DNA of 64,000 nt, taken from NCBI RefSeq assembly GCF_004341165.1, contig NZ_SLZR01000005.1, forward strand, positions 1 through 64,000, written 5' to 3'. Below, piece after piece: positions 17,282 to 25,640 of the stretch (position 1 is the first letter of the stretch; each line of letters begins with the position of its first letter). Source of the stretch: Reinekea marinisedimentorum (lineage in GTDB: Bacteria; Pseudomonadota; Gammaproteobacteria; Pseudomonadales; Natronospirillaceae). A model generated the notes under the pieces. It made no database searches. It saw only the letters and a list, made by a program, of their open reading frames with translations, and had not been told where the DNA came from. Position numbers and translations under genes: made by a program.

Positions 17282-18229
17282 CTAGTCTTGCGACAGTGCC
17301 TGCACCAACGTTGTGACGTTATGACGCATCATATCGAGATAGGTTGGTGCGGGGCCGTTTTCATCCGAAAGCGCTCCGGAATAAAGCGTGCCGCCAATGG
17401 TGGCACCGGTTTCCTGAGCAATCTGCTTCATTAACCGGTCATCCGAAATATTCTCCAGAAATACTGCCGCGATATTCTGCTCGCGGATTTGCCGGATCAG
17501 CATAGCGACATCACGGGCAGACGCCTCCGACTCGGTGCTGACATTCTGCGGTGAAATAAACTCCAGGCCGTACGCCTCACCCAAATAAGAAAACGCATCA
17601 TGCGATGTAATCACGCGCCGATTGTTTTCCGGCAAGCTTGATATCATCTGCTTTAACTCCACATCCAACTGCTCTGCCTGCTCAGTAAAACTCGCTAAGC
17701 GCTGCTGGAAATAGGCCTGGTGTTCAGGAACTGCTTTCTTCAAGCCATCGGCAATCGCCGTTGCGTAGGCGATGCCGTTATCAAGGCTGTGCCAGGCATG
17801 AGGATCGTCGTCATGGTTATGCCCGCCCAACTCAAAGTGATCGCCCTCTTCTGACTCGTCTTCATCGTGATGGATCACTGTCAGGCCATCGGTTACCACG
17901 ATCTTCTGCCCCTGAAAACCGGAGGACTGCACCAGTCGTTCCAGCCAGCCTTCAAAGCCCAGGCCATTCATCACCAGGATATCGGCATGCACTACCTTTC
18001 TGGCATCCGCCGGACGCGCCCGGTAAACGTGAGTATCGCTGTTGATACCGACGATTGAGGACACCTCAACATACTCGCCACCAATCTCTTCGGCGATGTC
18101 TGCCAACACCGTAAAGCTGGCGACCAGCTCGATCTTTTTTTCTGTATTATCTGCATTGGCTGCGCCTGCTGTCAGGGCAAAAACCAGCAAAAATACCCGG
18201 GATATAATCTCTAACACTCGATTACTCAT
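17282..18229 (-). CDS. znuA: Zinc ABC transporter periplasmic binding protein
   Basis: ZnuA captures Zn(II) in the periplasm for the ZnuBC importer. The 315-residue protein has a signal peptide of about 26 residues. Metal ligands of the cluster A-I fold are seen in SDTHVYR, DPHAWHS, SHDAFSYLGEAYGL and the C-terminal Asp/Glu region. A His/Asp/Glu-rich loop at about residues 119-146 (HHDEDESEEGDHFELGGHNH) is typical of zinc-type members and argues against a manganese transporter. It is divergent from zur across a Zur-box palindrome. znuB and znuC are not adjacent, unlike the common layout. Confidence 0.9.
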   Translation of the reverse strand: MSNRVLEIISRVFLLVFALTAGAANADNTEKKIELVASFTVLADIAEEIGGEYVEVSSIVGINSDTHVYRARPADARKVVHADILVMNGLGFEGWLERLVQSSGFQGQKIVVTDGLTVIHHDEDESEEGDHFELGGHNHDDDPHAWHSLDNGIAYATAIADGLKKAVPEHQAYFQQRLASFTEQAEQLDVELKQMISSLPENNRRVITSHDAFSYLGEAYGLEFISPQNVSTESEASARDVAMLIRQIREQNIAAVFLENISDDRLMKQIAQETGATIGGTLYSGALSDENGPAPTYLDMMRHNVTTLVQALSQD

Positions 18230-18263
18230 AAGCTAATAACATTGATCAATGAAAAAGGCCGGA

Positions 18264-18282
18264 AATGATATACCATATCATT
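18264..18282. promoter_or_regulatory. Zur box
   Basis: AATGATAT-ACC-ATATCATT is a perfect 8-3-8 dyad between divergent znuA and zur. It resembles the gammaproteobacterial Zur consensus (GAAATGTTATA-type). Zinc-loaded Zur would repress znuA and itself. A second 12-bp palindrome, CATTGATCAATG, lies at 18240-18251, just upstream of the znuA start. Confidence 0.75.
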
Positions 18283-18332
18283 ATCGGTGAGAAATCATCA
18301 TGAAGTTGTAGCAGGCACACAGGAGATTCATC

Positions 18333-18800
18333 ATGCTATTGCAGTCAGCACTTTCCCGCGCAGAACAAGCCTCTGAACGTGCCGAAATATCATTAACCTC
18401 TAAACGCAAAAACGTACTGGCACTGCTAATGGCGGCCGAGCGCCCGGTTTCTGCCTATGAGCTGGCGGATCTCTACCGCGAGGGGTTTGAACAATCCGTG
18501 CCCCCAATGTCAATCTACCGCATGCTCGATTTTCTGACCGAAAACAACCTGGCCCACAAACTGAACTCAGAAAACAAGTTCATCAGCTGCGCACATGCCA
18601 CCTGTGAGCATTCGCACGGTGCGCCGCAGTTTCTAATCTGTGAGCAGTGCCATAAGGTCAAGGAAGCCGCGATCGACAAAAGTATTTTTATTGAGCTGGA
18701 AAAGGCCGTGGAAAAAGCGGGTTTCGTTTTAACCAACCCGCAATTGGAACTGAAGTGCCTGTGCAACGAATGCGCACAGGCAGGAAAGCAGACCGATTAA
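18333..18800 (+). CDS. zur: Zinc uptake regulator (Fur family)
   Basis: The 155-residue protein has a winged-helix DNA-binding half (TSKRKNVLALLMAAERPVSA, then VPPMSIYRMLDFL as recognition region). Its metal-binding and dimerisation half has FLICEQCHKV and the C-terminal pair CLCNEC, matching the structural zinc site of Zur/Fur proteins. Its position opposite znuA and the intervening Zur box support Zur over Fur. An 8-bp inverted repeat, GCCTGTGC/GCACAGGC (18757-18781), lies inside its 3' end, 2 nt before the convergent galE. It could help terminate transcription but has no T tract. Confidence 0.92.
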   Translation: MLLQSALSRAEQASERAEISLTSKRKNVLALLMAAERPVSAYELADLYREGFEQSVPPMSIYRMLDFLTENNLAHKLNSENKFISCAHATCEHSHGAPQFLICEQCHKVKEAAIDKSIFIELEKAVEKAGFVLTNPQLELKCLCNECAQAGKQTD

Positions 18801-18802
18801 TA

Positions 18803-19819
18803 TCAGGCCGGGTCGTACCCATTCGGGTTTTGGCTCTGCCAACGCCAGGAATCTGCCATCATTTCTTCCAGGCCACGCTCAGCCTTCCAATTCAACTCTG
18901 CCTCGGCAAAAGTCGGGTCTGCATAACAGCAGGCAATATCACCCGGGCGGCGAGTCGTAATCTTATATGGAATAGGTCGGTCGGCGGCCTTTTCAAATGC
19001 CTTCACCATATCCAGAACACTGTAACCCTGACCGGTTCCCAGGTTGTAAGCTACGCAACCCTCCTGAACGCGGGTTTTCTCCAGCGCTTTCAGGTGGCCA
19101 ATGGCCAGGTCGACAACGTGCAGGTAATCGCGAACACCGGTGCCATCAGGGGTATCGTAGTCATCACCAAATACCGAAAGGAATTCGCGCTGACCAATCG
19201 CCACCTGGGAAATATAAGGCACCAGATTGTTCGGTATACCATTGGGTTGCTCGCCGATGCGGCCGCTGGAATGCGCGCCTGCCGGGTTAAAGTATCGCAG
19301 CAGTGCGATCTTCCAGCGAGAATCGGACGCCGCCAGATCACGGCAGATATCCTCTACCATCAACTTGGTACGGCCATAGGGGTTGGTGACGCTGAGCGGG
19401 AAGGTTTCGACAATGGGGACAGTGTGCGGATCGCCGTAAACCGTTGCCGAAGAACTGAATACAAAATTAAAAACACCCGCATCTTTCATCGCCTGCAGCA
19501 AAGTAACGGTACCGGAGACGTTGTTTTCGAAGTAGTCGAGCGGAATTTGAGTGCTCTCACCCACGGCTTTTAAACCGGCAAAATGCACCACCGATTCAAT
19601 ATCATTTTTGCTGAAAATTTGATCAAGCAGGGCGCGATCGCGAATATCACCCTCGATAACCCTGAGTGTGCGACCGGTAATATCCATAACCCTGTTGAGA
19701 GACTCTTTAGAGCTATTCACATAGTTATCTAAAACCAGTACATCCTGCTCATCCTGAAGTAACTCCAAACAGGTATGGCTGCCTATGTAGCCTGCTCCAC
19801 CAGTAACCAGAACTGTCAT
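18803..19819 (-). CDS. galE: UDP-glucose 4-epimerase
   Basis: GalE interconverts UDP-glucose and UDP-galactose, supplying galactose for surface glycans and the Leloir pathway. The 338-residue short-chain dehydrogenase has the NAD-binding TGGAGYIGSHT at its N terminus, the catalytic SSSATVYG Ser region and YGRTK Tyr-Lys pair, and the GTGVRDYLHVVDLA block. The start MTVLVTGG at 19819 has AGGGAG upstream; a 10-residue longer reading is not family-like. Its promoter region holds a perfect 18-bp palindrome. It converges with zur, 2 nt away. Confidence 0.96.
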   Translation of the reverse strand: MTVLVTGGAGYIGSHTCLELLQDEQDVLVLDNYVNSSKESLNRVMDITGRTLRVIEGDIRDRALLDQIFSKNDIESVVHFAGLKAVGESTQIPLDYFENNVSGTVTLLQAMKDAGVFNFVFSSSATVYGDPHTVPIVETFPLSVTNPYGRTKLMVEDICRDLAASDSRWKIALLRYFNPAGAHSSGRIGEQPNGIPNNLVPYISQVAIGQREFLSVFGDDYDTPDGTGVRDYLHVVDLAIGHLKALEKTRVQEGCVAYNLGTGQGYSVLDMVKAFEKAADRPIPYKITTRRPGDIACCYADPTFAEAELNWKAERGLEEMMADSWRWQSQNPNGYDPA

Positions 19820-19855
19820 ACATTGCTCCCTTTTATTCAGAGCTAACATGATAGG

Positions 19856-19873
19856 GTTGAAAACGTTTTCAAC
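19856..19873. promoter_or_regulatory. Perfect 18-bp palindrome in the galE promoter region
   Basis: GTTGAAAACGTTTTCAAC lies 37-54 bp upstream of the galE start. The central CG with flanking A/T runs is typical of LacI/GalR-family operators. The regulator is not in the window. Confidence 0.65.
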
Positions 19874-19934
19874 GCAAATGAATTTTTAAAGCCAACTGGC
19901 AGAGTCACGTTAAAATAAACCGACAGCCCAAAAA

Positions 19935-19954
19935 AAACCCGCCGAAGCGGGTTT
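19935..19954 (-). terminator. Terminator of the infC-rpmI-rplT operon
   Basis: An 8-bp stem AAACCCGC/GCGGGTTT with a four-base loop is followed on the minus strand by a run of T, 27 bp after the rplT stop. The plus strand also has T residues after the stem, so it may act in both directions. Confidence 0.9.
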
Positions 19955-19980
19955 TTATAAAGCTTGAAAAGCGCCAGGTA

Positions 19981-20337
19981 TTAAGCCAGAGCAGCTTTTG
20001 CTTGCTCAGCGATAGCTGCAAATACAGCTTTATCGTGAACAGCGATATCAGCCAGAACCTTACGGTCAATTTCAACTTCGGCTTTTTTCAGGCCGTTGAT
20101 GAACTTGCTGTAAGAAAGACCATTAACGCGAGCTTCAGCATTGATACGAGCGATCCACAGAGCGCGGAACTGACGTTTACGCTGACGACGGTCACGGTAA
20201 GCGTATTGACCCGCTTTGATGACTGCCTGTTTAGCTACGCGGAATACTCGTGAACGAGCTCCGTAGTAACCTTTAGCTTGCTTTAATACTTTCTTGTGAC
20301 GACGACGAGCGATTACACCGCGTTTTACACGTGCCAT
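19981..20337 (-). CDS. rplT: Ribosomal protein L20
   Basis: L20 is an early-assembly protein of the large ribosomal subunit that also represses its own operon in enterobacteria. The 118-residue basic protein has the standard [28 protein letters not shown] start and the [14 protein letters not shown] segment. Its length equals the E. coli protein. It lies 26 bp after rpmI in the conserved infC-rpmI-rplT order, just before a strong terminator. Confidence 0.98.
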   Translation of the reverse strand: MARVKRGVIARRRHKKVLKQAKGYYGARSRVFRVAKQAVIKAGQYAYRDRRQRKRQFRALWIARINAEARVNGLSYSKFINGLKKAEVEIDRKVLADIAVHDKAVFAAIAEQAKAALA

Positions 20338-20363
20338 TATTTAGTCTCCTTAAGATTCAGCGA

Positions 20364-20558
20364 TTAGATGTAAGGCAGCATGCGCTTAATAAGCGGCTTA
20401 TCTGCATCAGCAATTTGCAAGGTGCTTCGTAGTTGACGAATACGCTTGCTGCTTTTCTTAGTGAGAATGTGGCTACGGAAAGACTGCTTGTGTTTGAAGC
20501 CGTTCGCCGTACGCTTGAAACGCTTTTTAGCGCCAGAGTTACTTTTCATTTTTGGCAT
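20364..20558 (-). CDS. rpmI: Ribosomal protein L35
   Basis: This 64-residue basic large-subunit protein begins [15 protein letters not shown] and ends IKRMLPYI, as expected for L35. The ATG at 20558 is preceded by AGGAG; an in-frame TTG two codons upstream gives a less typical N terminus. A 181-nt leader with several hairpins separates it from infC and may be the L20 autoregulatory target. Confidence 0.97.
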   Translation of the reverse strand: MPKMKSNSGAKKRFKRTANGFKHKQSFRSHILTKKSSKRIRQLRSTLQIADADKPLIKRMLPYI

Positions 20559-20739
20559 TTTCAATCTCCTGATTTACTTCAATTACCGCGTTGCGTTCGT
20601 ACTGCAGGGGTTCGTTCTTAGAACCAACCTCGAAGCTGACGGTTGCCTTAAAATTAAAAAACGACCATTCAATGAATAGCCGCTTGTGAAACCGAAAGTT
20701 TCCCTTCGGGTTTAGCCAGAAGGAGCTCTTCTGACTAAA
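20559..20739 (-). promoter_or_regulatory. rpmI leader, candidate L20 autoregulatory region
   Basis: Read on the minus strand, the gap after infC holds a CAGAAG/CTTCTG stem-loop directly downstream of the infC stop. An AAACC-type stem around GGGAAAC follows, then an ATTCATTGAAT element before a GTCGTTTTTT run, and a GGTTC/GAAC hairpin nearer rpmI. In E. coli, L20 binds structured RNA upstream of rpmI to repress rpmI-rplT. The T run could also be an attenuator. The assignment is by position and structure only. Confidence 0.4.
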
Positions 20740-21282
20740 TTACTTCTTCTTGACCGGCGCAAGCACCATAGTGAGCTGCCGACCTTCCATCTTAGGGCGC
20801 TGTTCAACAGTGCCGTAATCTTCCAGGTCGGTCTCTACGCGCTTCAGCAGTTCCATACCCAATTCCTGGTGCGCCATTTCACGTCCGCGGAATCGAAGCG
20901 TGACTTTCGCTTTGTTGCCTTCTTCAAGAAAACGAGTCAGGTTACGCAACTTAACGTTGTAGTCACCAATGTCAGTGTTCGGGCGGAATTTAATTTCCTT
21001 AACCTGAACCTGTGCCTGTTTCTTACGGGCTGCAACTTTCTGCTTTTTCTCTTCGTAGAGTTTTTTACCCAAGTCCATTATTTTGGCAACGATCGGGTCA
21101 GCATTCGAGATCTGAACCAGATCTAACCCAGATTCCTGAGCTTTAGCAATTGCTTCTGAAAGAGGAACAATCCCTAACTGCTCACCGTCTGCCGCAATTA
21201 AACGGACTTCGTTGGCATCAATCTGCTCATTGATAACATGGCGGCTGTCATTTTTAGCCTGTCTAGCGTTGCGTTTTATAAT
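20740..21282 (-). CDS. infC: Translation initiation factor IF-3 (AUU start)
   Basis: IF-3 binds the 30S subunit and checks start-codon and initiator-tRNA pairing. From ATT at 21282 the protein has 180 residues, the same as E. coli IF-3. It covers the N domain ([30 protein letters not shown]) and the C domain ([33 protein letters not shown]). GGAG lies 5 nt upstream of the ATT. The first in-frame ATG (21078) would remove the whole N domain. AUU initiation is the known device by which IF-3 represses its own synthesis. It starts 12 nt after thrS. Confidence 0.95.
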   Translation of the reverse strand: MIKRNARQAKNDSRHVINEQIDANEVRLIAADGEQLGIVPLSEAIAKAQESGLDLVQISNADPIVAKIMDLGKKLYEEKKQKVAARKKQAQVQVKEIKFRPNTDIGDYNVKLRNLTRFLEEGNKAKVTLRFRGREMAHQELGMELLKRVETDLEDYGTVEQRPKMEGRQLTMVLAPVKKK

Positions 21283-21294
21283 CTGATCTCCGTA

Positions 21295-23214
21295 TTAGTT
21301 TGTGCGACCTTTGCGTGCAATATCGGCACTCAATAGTTCGCTGAATTCAGCCAACGGCATAACACCTAAGTCTTTACCATCGCGGGTTCTTACCGCCACA
21401 GTGCCGTTTTCGACCTCTTTATCGCCAATAACCAGCAAATAAGGGATGCGCTGAATCGTGTGCTCGCGGATTTTAAAGCCGATCTTCTCATTTCTCAAGT
21501 CGGCTTTGGCCCTAAAGCCCTGATTTTCCAGATTTTCGGTGATTTTTTGCACTGTTTCTGACTGAGCATCGGTAATGTTACAAATCATTACCTGAGTCGG
21601 CGCTAACCAGGCAGGCATTGCACCGGCGTACTGCTCAATCAGAATACCGATAAAGCGCTCAAAACTGCCAACAATGGCACGGTGCAACATCACCGGCACC
21701 TTACGCTCACCCTGCTCATCAACAAACTGAGCATCCAATCGGCCAGGCATCGAGAAATCGACCTGAATGGTACCGCACTGCCACAGACGGCCAATGCTGT
21801 CTTTCAGAGTAAACTCAATTTTAGGGCCGTAGAAGGCACCTTCACCCGGAAGAATATCCCATGGCTTGCCAGTGGCGTTCAGGGCGTCTTCCAGCGCCTT
21901 TTCTGAACGATCCCAGTCGTCGTCAGAACCAACACGCTTCTCAGGGCGTGTAGACAGCTTAAGGATGAAGTCGTCATAGCCGAAGTCGTAATAAACTTCT
22001 TCCAGCATCTTAATGAAGCTGGCGACTTCATCCTGAATTTGCTCTTCCGTACAGAAGATGTGCGCATCGTCCTGAACAAAGCCACGCACGCGCATAATAC
22101 CGTGCAGTGCACCGGAAGCTTCATTACGGTGACAGGAACCAAACTCAGCTAAACGCAGCGGTAAGTCACGGTAGCTTTTAAGACCCTGGTTAAATACCTG
22201 AATATGACACGGACAGTTCATCGGCTTAACGGCGTTATCGCGCGATTCACTGTGTGTTGTGAACATGTCGTCGGCAAATTTATCCCAGTGACCGGATCTC
22301 TCCCACAGTGAGCGGTCGACAATCATAGGGGTTTTGATTTCCTGGTAGCCATGCTTACGTTGCTTCTCGCGCATGTACTGCTCAACAATCTGGTAAATGG
22401 TCCAGCCATTCGCATGCCAGAACACCATACCCGGTGCTTCTTCCTGCAAGTGGAACAGATCCAGCTTCTTGGCGATCTTGCGGTGATCGCGCTTGGCGGC
22501 TTCTTCCAGGAAGTTCAGGTGCGCTTTCAGTTGCTTTTTATCGGCCCAGGCGGTGCCGTAAATACGCTGCAGCTGAGTGTTGCTGCTGTCACCACGCCAG
22601 TATGCGCCGGATACACGCATCAGCTTAAAGTGCTGGCAGAACTTCATATTCGGCACATGCGGACCACGGCACATGTCGACATACTCTTCGTGGATGTACA
22701 GTGCCGGCGTTTCGTCTTTCGCGATGTTCTCGTTCAGAATTTCCAGCTTATAGGATTCGCCACGCGCTTCGAACGCATCGAAAGCGTCTTGCCAGCTACC
22801 TACCTTTTTAACCACATCGTAATTGGTTTTTGCCAATTCCATCATGCGCTTTTCCAGCGCAACCAGGTCTTCTTCGGTCAGGCGATGTTCCATTTCAACA
22901 TCGTAATAGAAGCCGTTCTCGATGGTCGGACCAATGGCCATTTTCGCATCCGGATACAGCTGCTTCAGTGCATGGCCGATCAGGTGGGCGCACGAGTGAC
23001 GGATGATTTCCAGACCGTCTTCGTCTTTTGGCGTGATAATTTCGATGTTGGCGTCTTCGGTCACCCTATCGCAGGCATCGGCACGCTCACCATTAATGCG
23101 ACCGGCAAGCGTATTGCGCGCTAAACCCGGGCCGATATCTTCAGCAATTTGCATAATGGAAACAGGTTGGTCGAATTCGCGTTTGGAACCATCAGGTAAA
23201 GTAATAACTGGCAT
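21295..23214 (-). CDS. thrS: Threonyl-tRNA synthetase
   Basis: ThrRS charges tRNA-Thr and edits Ser-tRNA-Thr. The 639-residue protein (E. coli 642) has the TGS domain at residues 1-60 and an editing domain with [10 protein letters not shown] and the CRGPHVPN motif. The class II catalytic core has [10 protein letters not shown], the RxE-type [13 protein letters not shown] and [10 protein letters not shown], and the C-terminal anticodon-binding domain ends the protein. AGGAG precedes the ATG. Its leader contains two anticodon-arm mimics of tRNA-Thr that probably mediate translational autorepression. Confidence 0.98.
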   Translation of the reverse strand: MPVITLPDGSKREFDQPVSIMQIAEDIGPGLARNTLAGRINGERADACDRVTEDANIEIITPKDEDGLEIIRHSCAHLIGHALKQLYPDAKMAIGPTIENGFYYDVEMEHRLTEEDLVALEKRMMELAKTNYDVVKKVGSWQDAFDAFEARGESYKLEILNENIAKDETPALYIHEEYVDMCRGPHVPNMKFCQHFKLMRVSGAYWRGDSSNTQLQRIYGTAWADKKQLKAHLNFLEEAAKRDHRKIAKKLDLFHLQEEAPGMVFWHANGWTIYQIVEQYMREKQRKHGYQEIKTPMIVDRSLWERSGHWDKFADDMFTTHSESRDNAVKPMNCPCHIQVFNQGLKSYRDLPLRLAEFGSCHRNEASGALHGIMRVRGFVQDDAHIFCTEEQIQDEVASFIKMLEEVYYDFGYDDFILKLSTRPEKRVGSDDDWDRSEKALEDALNATGKPWDILPGEGAFYGPKIEFTLKDSIGRLWQCGTIQVDFSMPGRLDAQFVDEQGERKVPVMLHRAIVGSFERFIGILIEQYAGAMPAWLAPTQVMICNITDAQSETVQKITENLENQGFRAKADLRNEKIGFKIREHTIQRIPYLLVIGDKEVENGTVAVRTRDGKDLGVMPLAEFSELLSADIARKGRTN

Positions 23215-23394
23215 GTTGCTCTCCTTCAGTGGTGACCTCTACCAAAGGCCACATGGGGATACATTTATAGATGTAAGAAAATATTTGGACGATGGCTGCG
23301 CCGTCTACCTTTACCAAAGGACCGCACGGACACAGCGCCAGCGCTGCAACAGCGCTGGGCGGGGGATAATAACAACATGTCAGCTACAGAACAA
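23215..23394 (-). promoter_or_regulatory. thrS leader with promoter and two tRNA-Thr-like operator hairpins
   Basis: Read on the minus strand: -35 TTGTTC (23394-23389), 17-bp spacer, -10 TATTAT (23371-23366), then a perfect 9-bp hairpin CCAGCGCTG/CAGCGCTGG (23358-23338). Next is a long stem (23336-23295) with apex CCT-TTGGTAA-AGG. A 7-bp stem GTGGCCT/AGGTCAC with loop TTGGTAG follows (23252-23232), 6 nt before the AGGAG Shine-Dalgarno. Both 7-nt loops carry GGT at the anticodon positions, as in tRNA-Thr(GGU). They are 72 nt apart. This parallels domains 2 and 4 of the E. coli thrS operator. Confidence 0.8.
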
Positions 23395-23430
23395 CGTGAG
23401 CCGGGCACGGCAGACCGTTGAGCTACGAGC

Positions 23431-24060
23431 TCAGTTTTTGATGGATTCCTCTTCAGACACCTCTTCCCAGCCAGTAATCATAGAGCGGGTGTGCTGACCA
23501 ACGGTCTTACCGGTAGTGATGAGATACAGGTGAGCGACCAGAAAGATTAATACCAGAAATGCCGCCACTGTATGGATTAAGGCAATCTCTGAAAGCCCCA
23601 GCCCCAGGCTCTGCAGCCAGGAGTCGGCAAGCTCGTTATAGAACAAGTAACCTAAGCCGCTAATCCAGACCAACGGCAGAAGAAAGGCAGACACACCAAG
23701 ATAAGCAAGGCGCTGTAACGGATTGTGCTTAGCCTGCTCAGTGGCATGAAACGGCTTTTCAGCGCCGGAAAAAATACCCACAAGGTAATATTGCACCTGA
23801 GGAATTACGCCTTTCATCGAGGGTAAATAGTGTCGAAACTCCCCGGTCGTAAAGTGCCAGAATATAGATAGCACCCACAGTACCATCAAAATCCAGGCAC
23901 TGGTTGAATGGATATCGACCGCTTTTGCAAATCCAAACAACGAATACAAACCATGAATCTCAAAGCCGGTAAGCATCATTAAAATAATAAGTACCGCCTG
24001 AGACCAGTGCCAAATGCGCTCAAAACGCTTAAACAGATAAATTCGCTTCGCTTCACTCAC
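23431..24060 (-). CDS. b-type cytochrome subunit (cytochrome b561/PhsC-like)
   Basis: The 209-residue integral membrane protein has four to five helices and His residues placed for b-haem: RIWHWSQ, DIHSTSAW, IFWHFTTGEF, LIHTVAAF and VAHLYLITTGKT. This pattern is that of the gamma or PhsC-type quinol-reactive cytochromes of formate dehydrogenase and thiosulfate reductase. GTG at 24060 is chosen because AGGAGG lies just upstream. It is the last of three genes with two multihaem c cytochromes and probably passes electrons between the quinone pool and them; the direction is not known. Confidence 0.85.
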   Translation of the reverse strand: MSEAKRIYLFKRFERIWHWSQAVLIILMMLTGFEIHGLYSLFGFAKAVDIHSTSAWILMVLWVLSIFWHFTTGEFRHYLPSMKGVIPQVQYYLVGIFSGAEKPFHATEQAKHNPLQRLAYLGVSAFLLPLVWISGLGYLFYNELADSWLQSLGLGLSEIALIHTVAAFLVLIFLVAHLYLITTGKTVGQHTRSMITGWEEVSEEESIKN

Positions 24061-24061
24061 G

Positions 24062-25636
24062 CTACTTCCTCCTGTACGAGAAGATGATGCGCAAAAATCC
24101 ATGCAGCAATACACCTATAAGGGTTATCAACGCTATGCCTAAACCAACCTTGGTCAGCCAGCCCGGTTGATTGGTGCCCGGAGTGTAAAGACCTGCTATG
24201 CCTGCCATAGCACTTGGCGCGGTGTGGCAGTCGTTACAATTCAGTGCCATTTCTGCCGGTGCAACGGTGTGATTAATGACCCGGCTCATAACCGTTGAGG
24301 TAAAGCCATATTCACCGGAAAACTCCATGCCCACAGCATCTGCTCCAGCCTGCAGCGAATCTACCCACTGATAGCCATTCCAGAAGGCTGTTCTGTCGCT
24401 GCCAGCTAAATGAATAGGCAACAGCTGATTGGTGGCGGTATCGTAAGGCAGCTGCGATTCAAACTGATGGAACGGATAAATCTTAGACTTTCCATCTTCC
24501 GCACTGCCCTGCGGAGAATTAATTTCATTCAATTGGGCAGGGTCGACACTCATACCAACCCCCTGATAATTCATTTCACCATTAAACCAACGGTATACCG
24601 GAGTCAGATCTTCGCCATAGCTCATATCGCCTTTCTGGCTGCTGTAAGTCACCCTTCCTTCATCATCGTAATGGATAAGCGGCTTCTGTTTACGAGCCAG
24701 CTTACCGGCGGTAGACCAATCCCAGCTGGTTTTGGTAGCAATGCCGTTTCGCGCATAAGTTGGGATGTGGCAGGTTTCGCAGGCAATGGTATCGGTATGC
24801 TCGTTCAGCCGCTCATCTTTCATAGGAGCCAGGCCATGACAGGAAACACAGGTCGCCTGCGGGCCTTTTAAGGCGCTCACATGGCCGTCGTCTGTTGGGC
24901 CGGCAAAAGAATAAAGACTTCCTGCCATCTTGTGATCGACTGTCTGGTGACAATCTGAACAACTCAGATTTGCACCCTCTGCGCTCATATGAACGTCCAT
25001 CTCGAAGGTTGCGTTAATGAGCGCGCTATCAAGATCTCCATGCTTTGCGCCGTCGGCACCACCATCGAAAAAGTGACAGCTGCCGCAGCTGGCCACACTG
25101 GTTTCACCGACCATTTGCGCCATTTCAGCAAGAGAGAAGTTTTTAAAGCGGTAGCCTTCTTCGTCTACCTGATTCTTCAATGCTTTAGCGCCATCATCGT
25201 GACACATGGTGCACTCAGCGCCATCCTGATGGAAACGGCTGAAAAAGTATTCACCGCTGGTATCGTGACAGGCCAAACAATCAACCGCCGCAGGCTCTAT
25301 CCCCCCGGTCAGGTTTTTCGGAAGGCCGTAACCTATATGGCAACTGCCGCAAGCGTTGGAGTTAGAAGCGACATTCGGATGATAGTTGTTGATAACGTCC
25401 AACTTGCCATCCCACTGCCAGTGGATAGTATCGTGCAGCTCGCTTTCGCTTAAGTTATGGCAGCCAACACAGGCTGTGTTTATATCTTCAATTGAATCGA
25501 ACGGGCCTTGCAGCTCTTCATACAATGAGTGGTCTGAAGACATAGAGGCAGAGTTGGCAAACCCTGCCGTCAATAATGCAAGGCAAACCCCGGCAAACCC
25601 TTTCAGCACAGATATTTGCATTCCGAATAAATTCAT
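24062..25636 (-). CDS. Nine-haem c-type cytochrome with C-terminal membrane anchor
   Basis: The 524-residue protein has a signal peptide and nine CxxCH motifs (CVGCH, CGSCH, CLACH, CTMCH, CGSCH, CSDCH, CVSCH, CETCH, CNDCH). A single transmembrane helix near residues 493-515 with an RRK tail ends it. Layout and the CHIGYG segment recall the octahaem tetrathionate-reductase-type cytochromes (inference), but there is one more motif than that family name implies. The start MNLFG at 25636 has GGAG upstream; a longer reading overlaps the preceding gene. Probably a periplasm-facing electron carrier or reductase. Confidence 0.85.
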   Translation of the reverse strand: MNLFGMQISVLKGFAGVCLALLTAGFANSASMSSDHSLYEELQGPFDSIEDINTACVGCHNLSESELHDTIHWQWDGKLDVINNYHPNVASNSNACGSCHIGYGLPKNLTGGIEPAAVDCLACHDTSGEYFFSRFHQDGAECTMCHDDGAKALKNQVDEEGYRFKNFSLAEMAQMVGETSVASCGSCHFFDGGADGAKHGDLDSALINATFEMDVHMSAEGANLSCSDCHQTVDHKMAGSLYSFAGPTDDGHVSALKGPQATCVSCHGLAPMKDERLNEHTDTIACETCHIPTYARNGIATKTSWDWSTAGKLARKQKPLIHYDDEGRVTYSSQKGDMSYGEDLTPVYRWFNGEMNYQGVGMSVDPAQLNEINSPQGSAEDGKSKIYPFHQFESQLPYDTATNQLLPIHLAGSDRTAFWNGYQWVDSLQAGADAVGMEFSGEYGFTSTVMSRVINHTVAPAEMALNCNDCHTAPSAMAGIAGLYTPGTNQPGWLTKVGLGIALITLIGVLLHGFLRIIFSYRRK

Positions 25637-25640
25637 ATAT

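Noticed and set aside
18755-19573. 272-codon plus-strand frame opposite galE
   Set aside because: It overlaps galE entirely and the end of zur; no supporting features.
22351-23124. 257-codon plus-strand frame opposite thrS
   Set aside because: Antisense to a well-conserved synthetase, without ribosome site or recognisable motif.
23338-23358. Perfect 9-bp hairpin in the thrS leader as a terminator
   Set aside because: On the transcribed strand it is followed by CGCTGTGTCC with no T tract; better seen as part of the leader structure.
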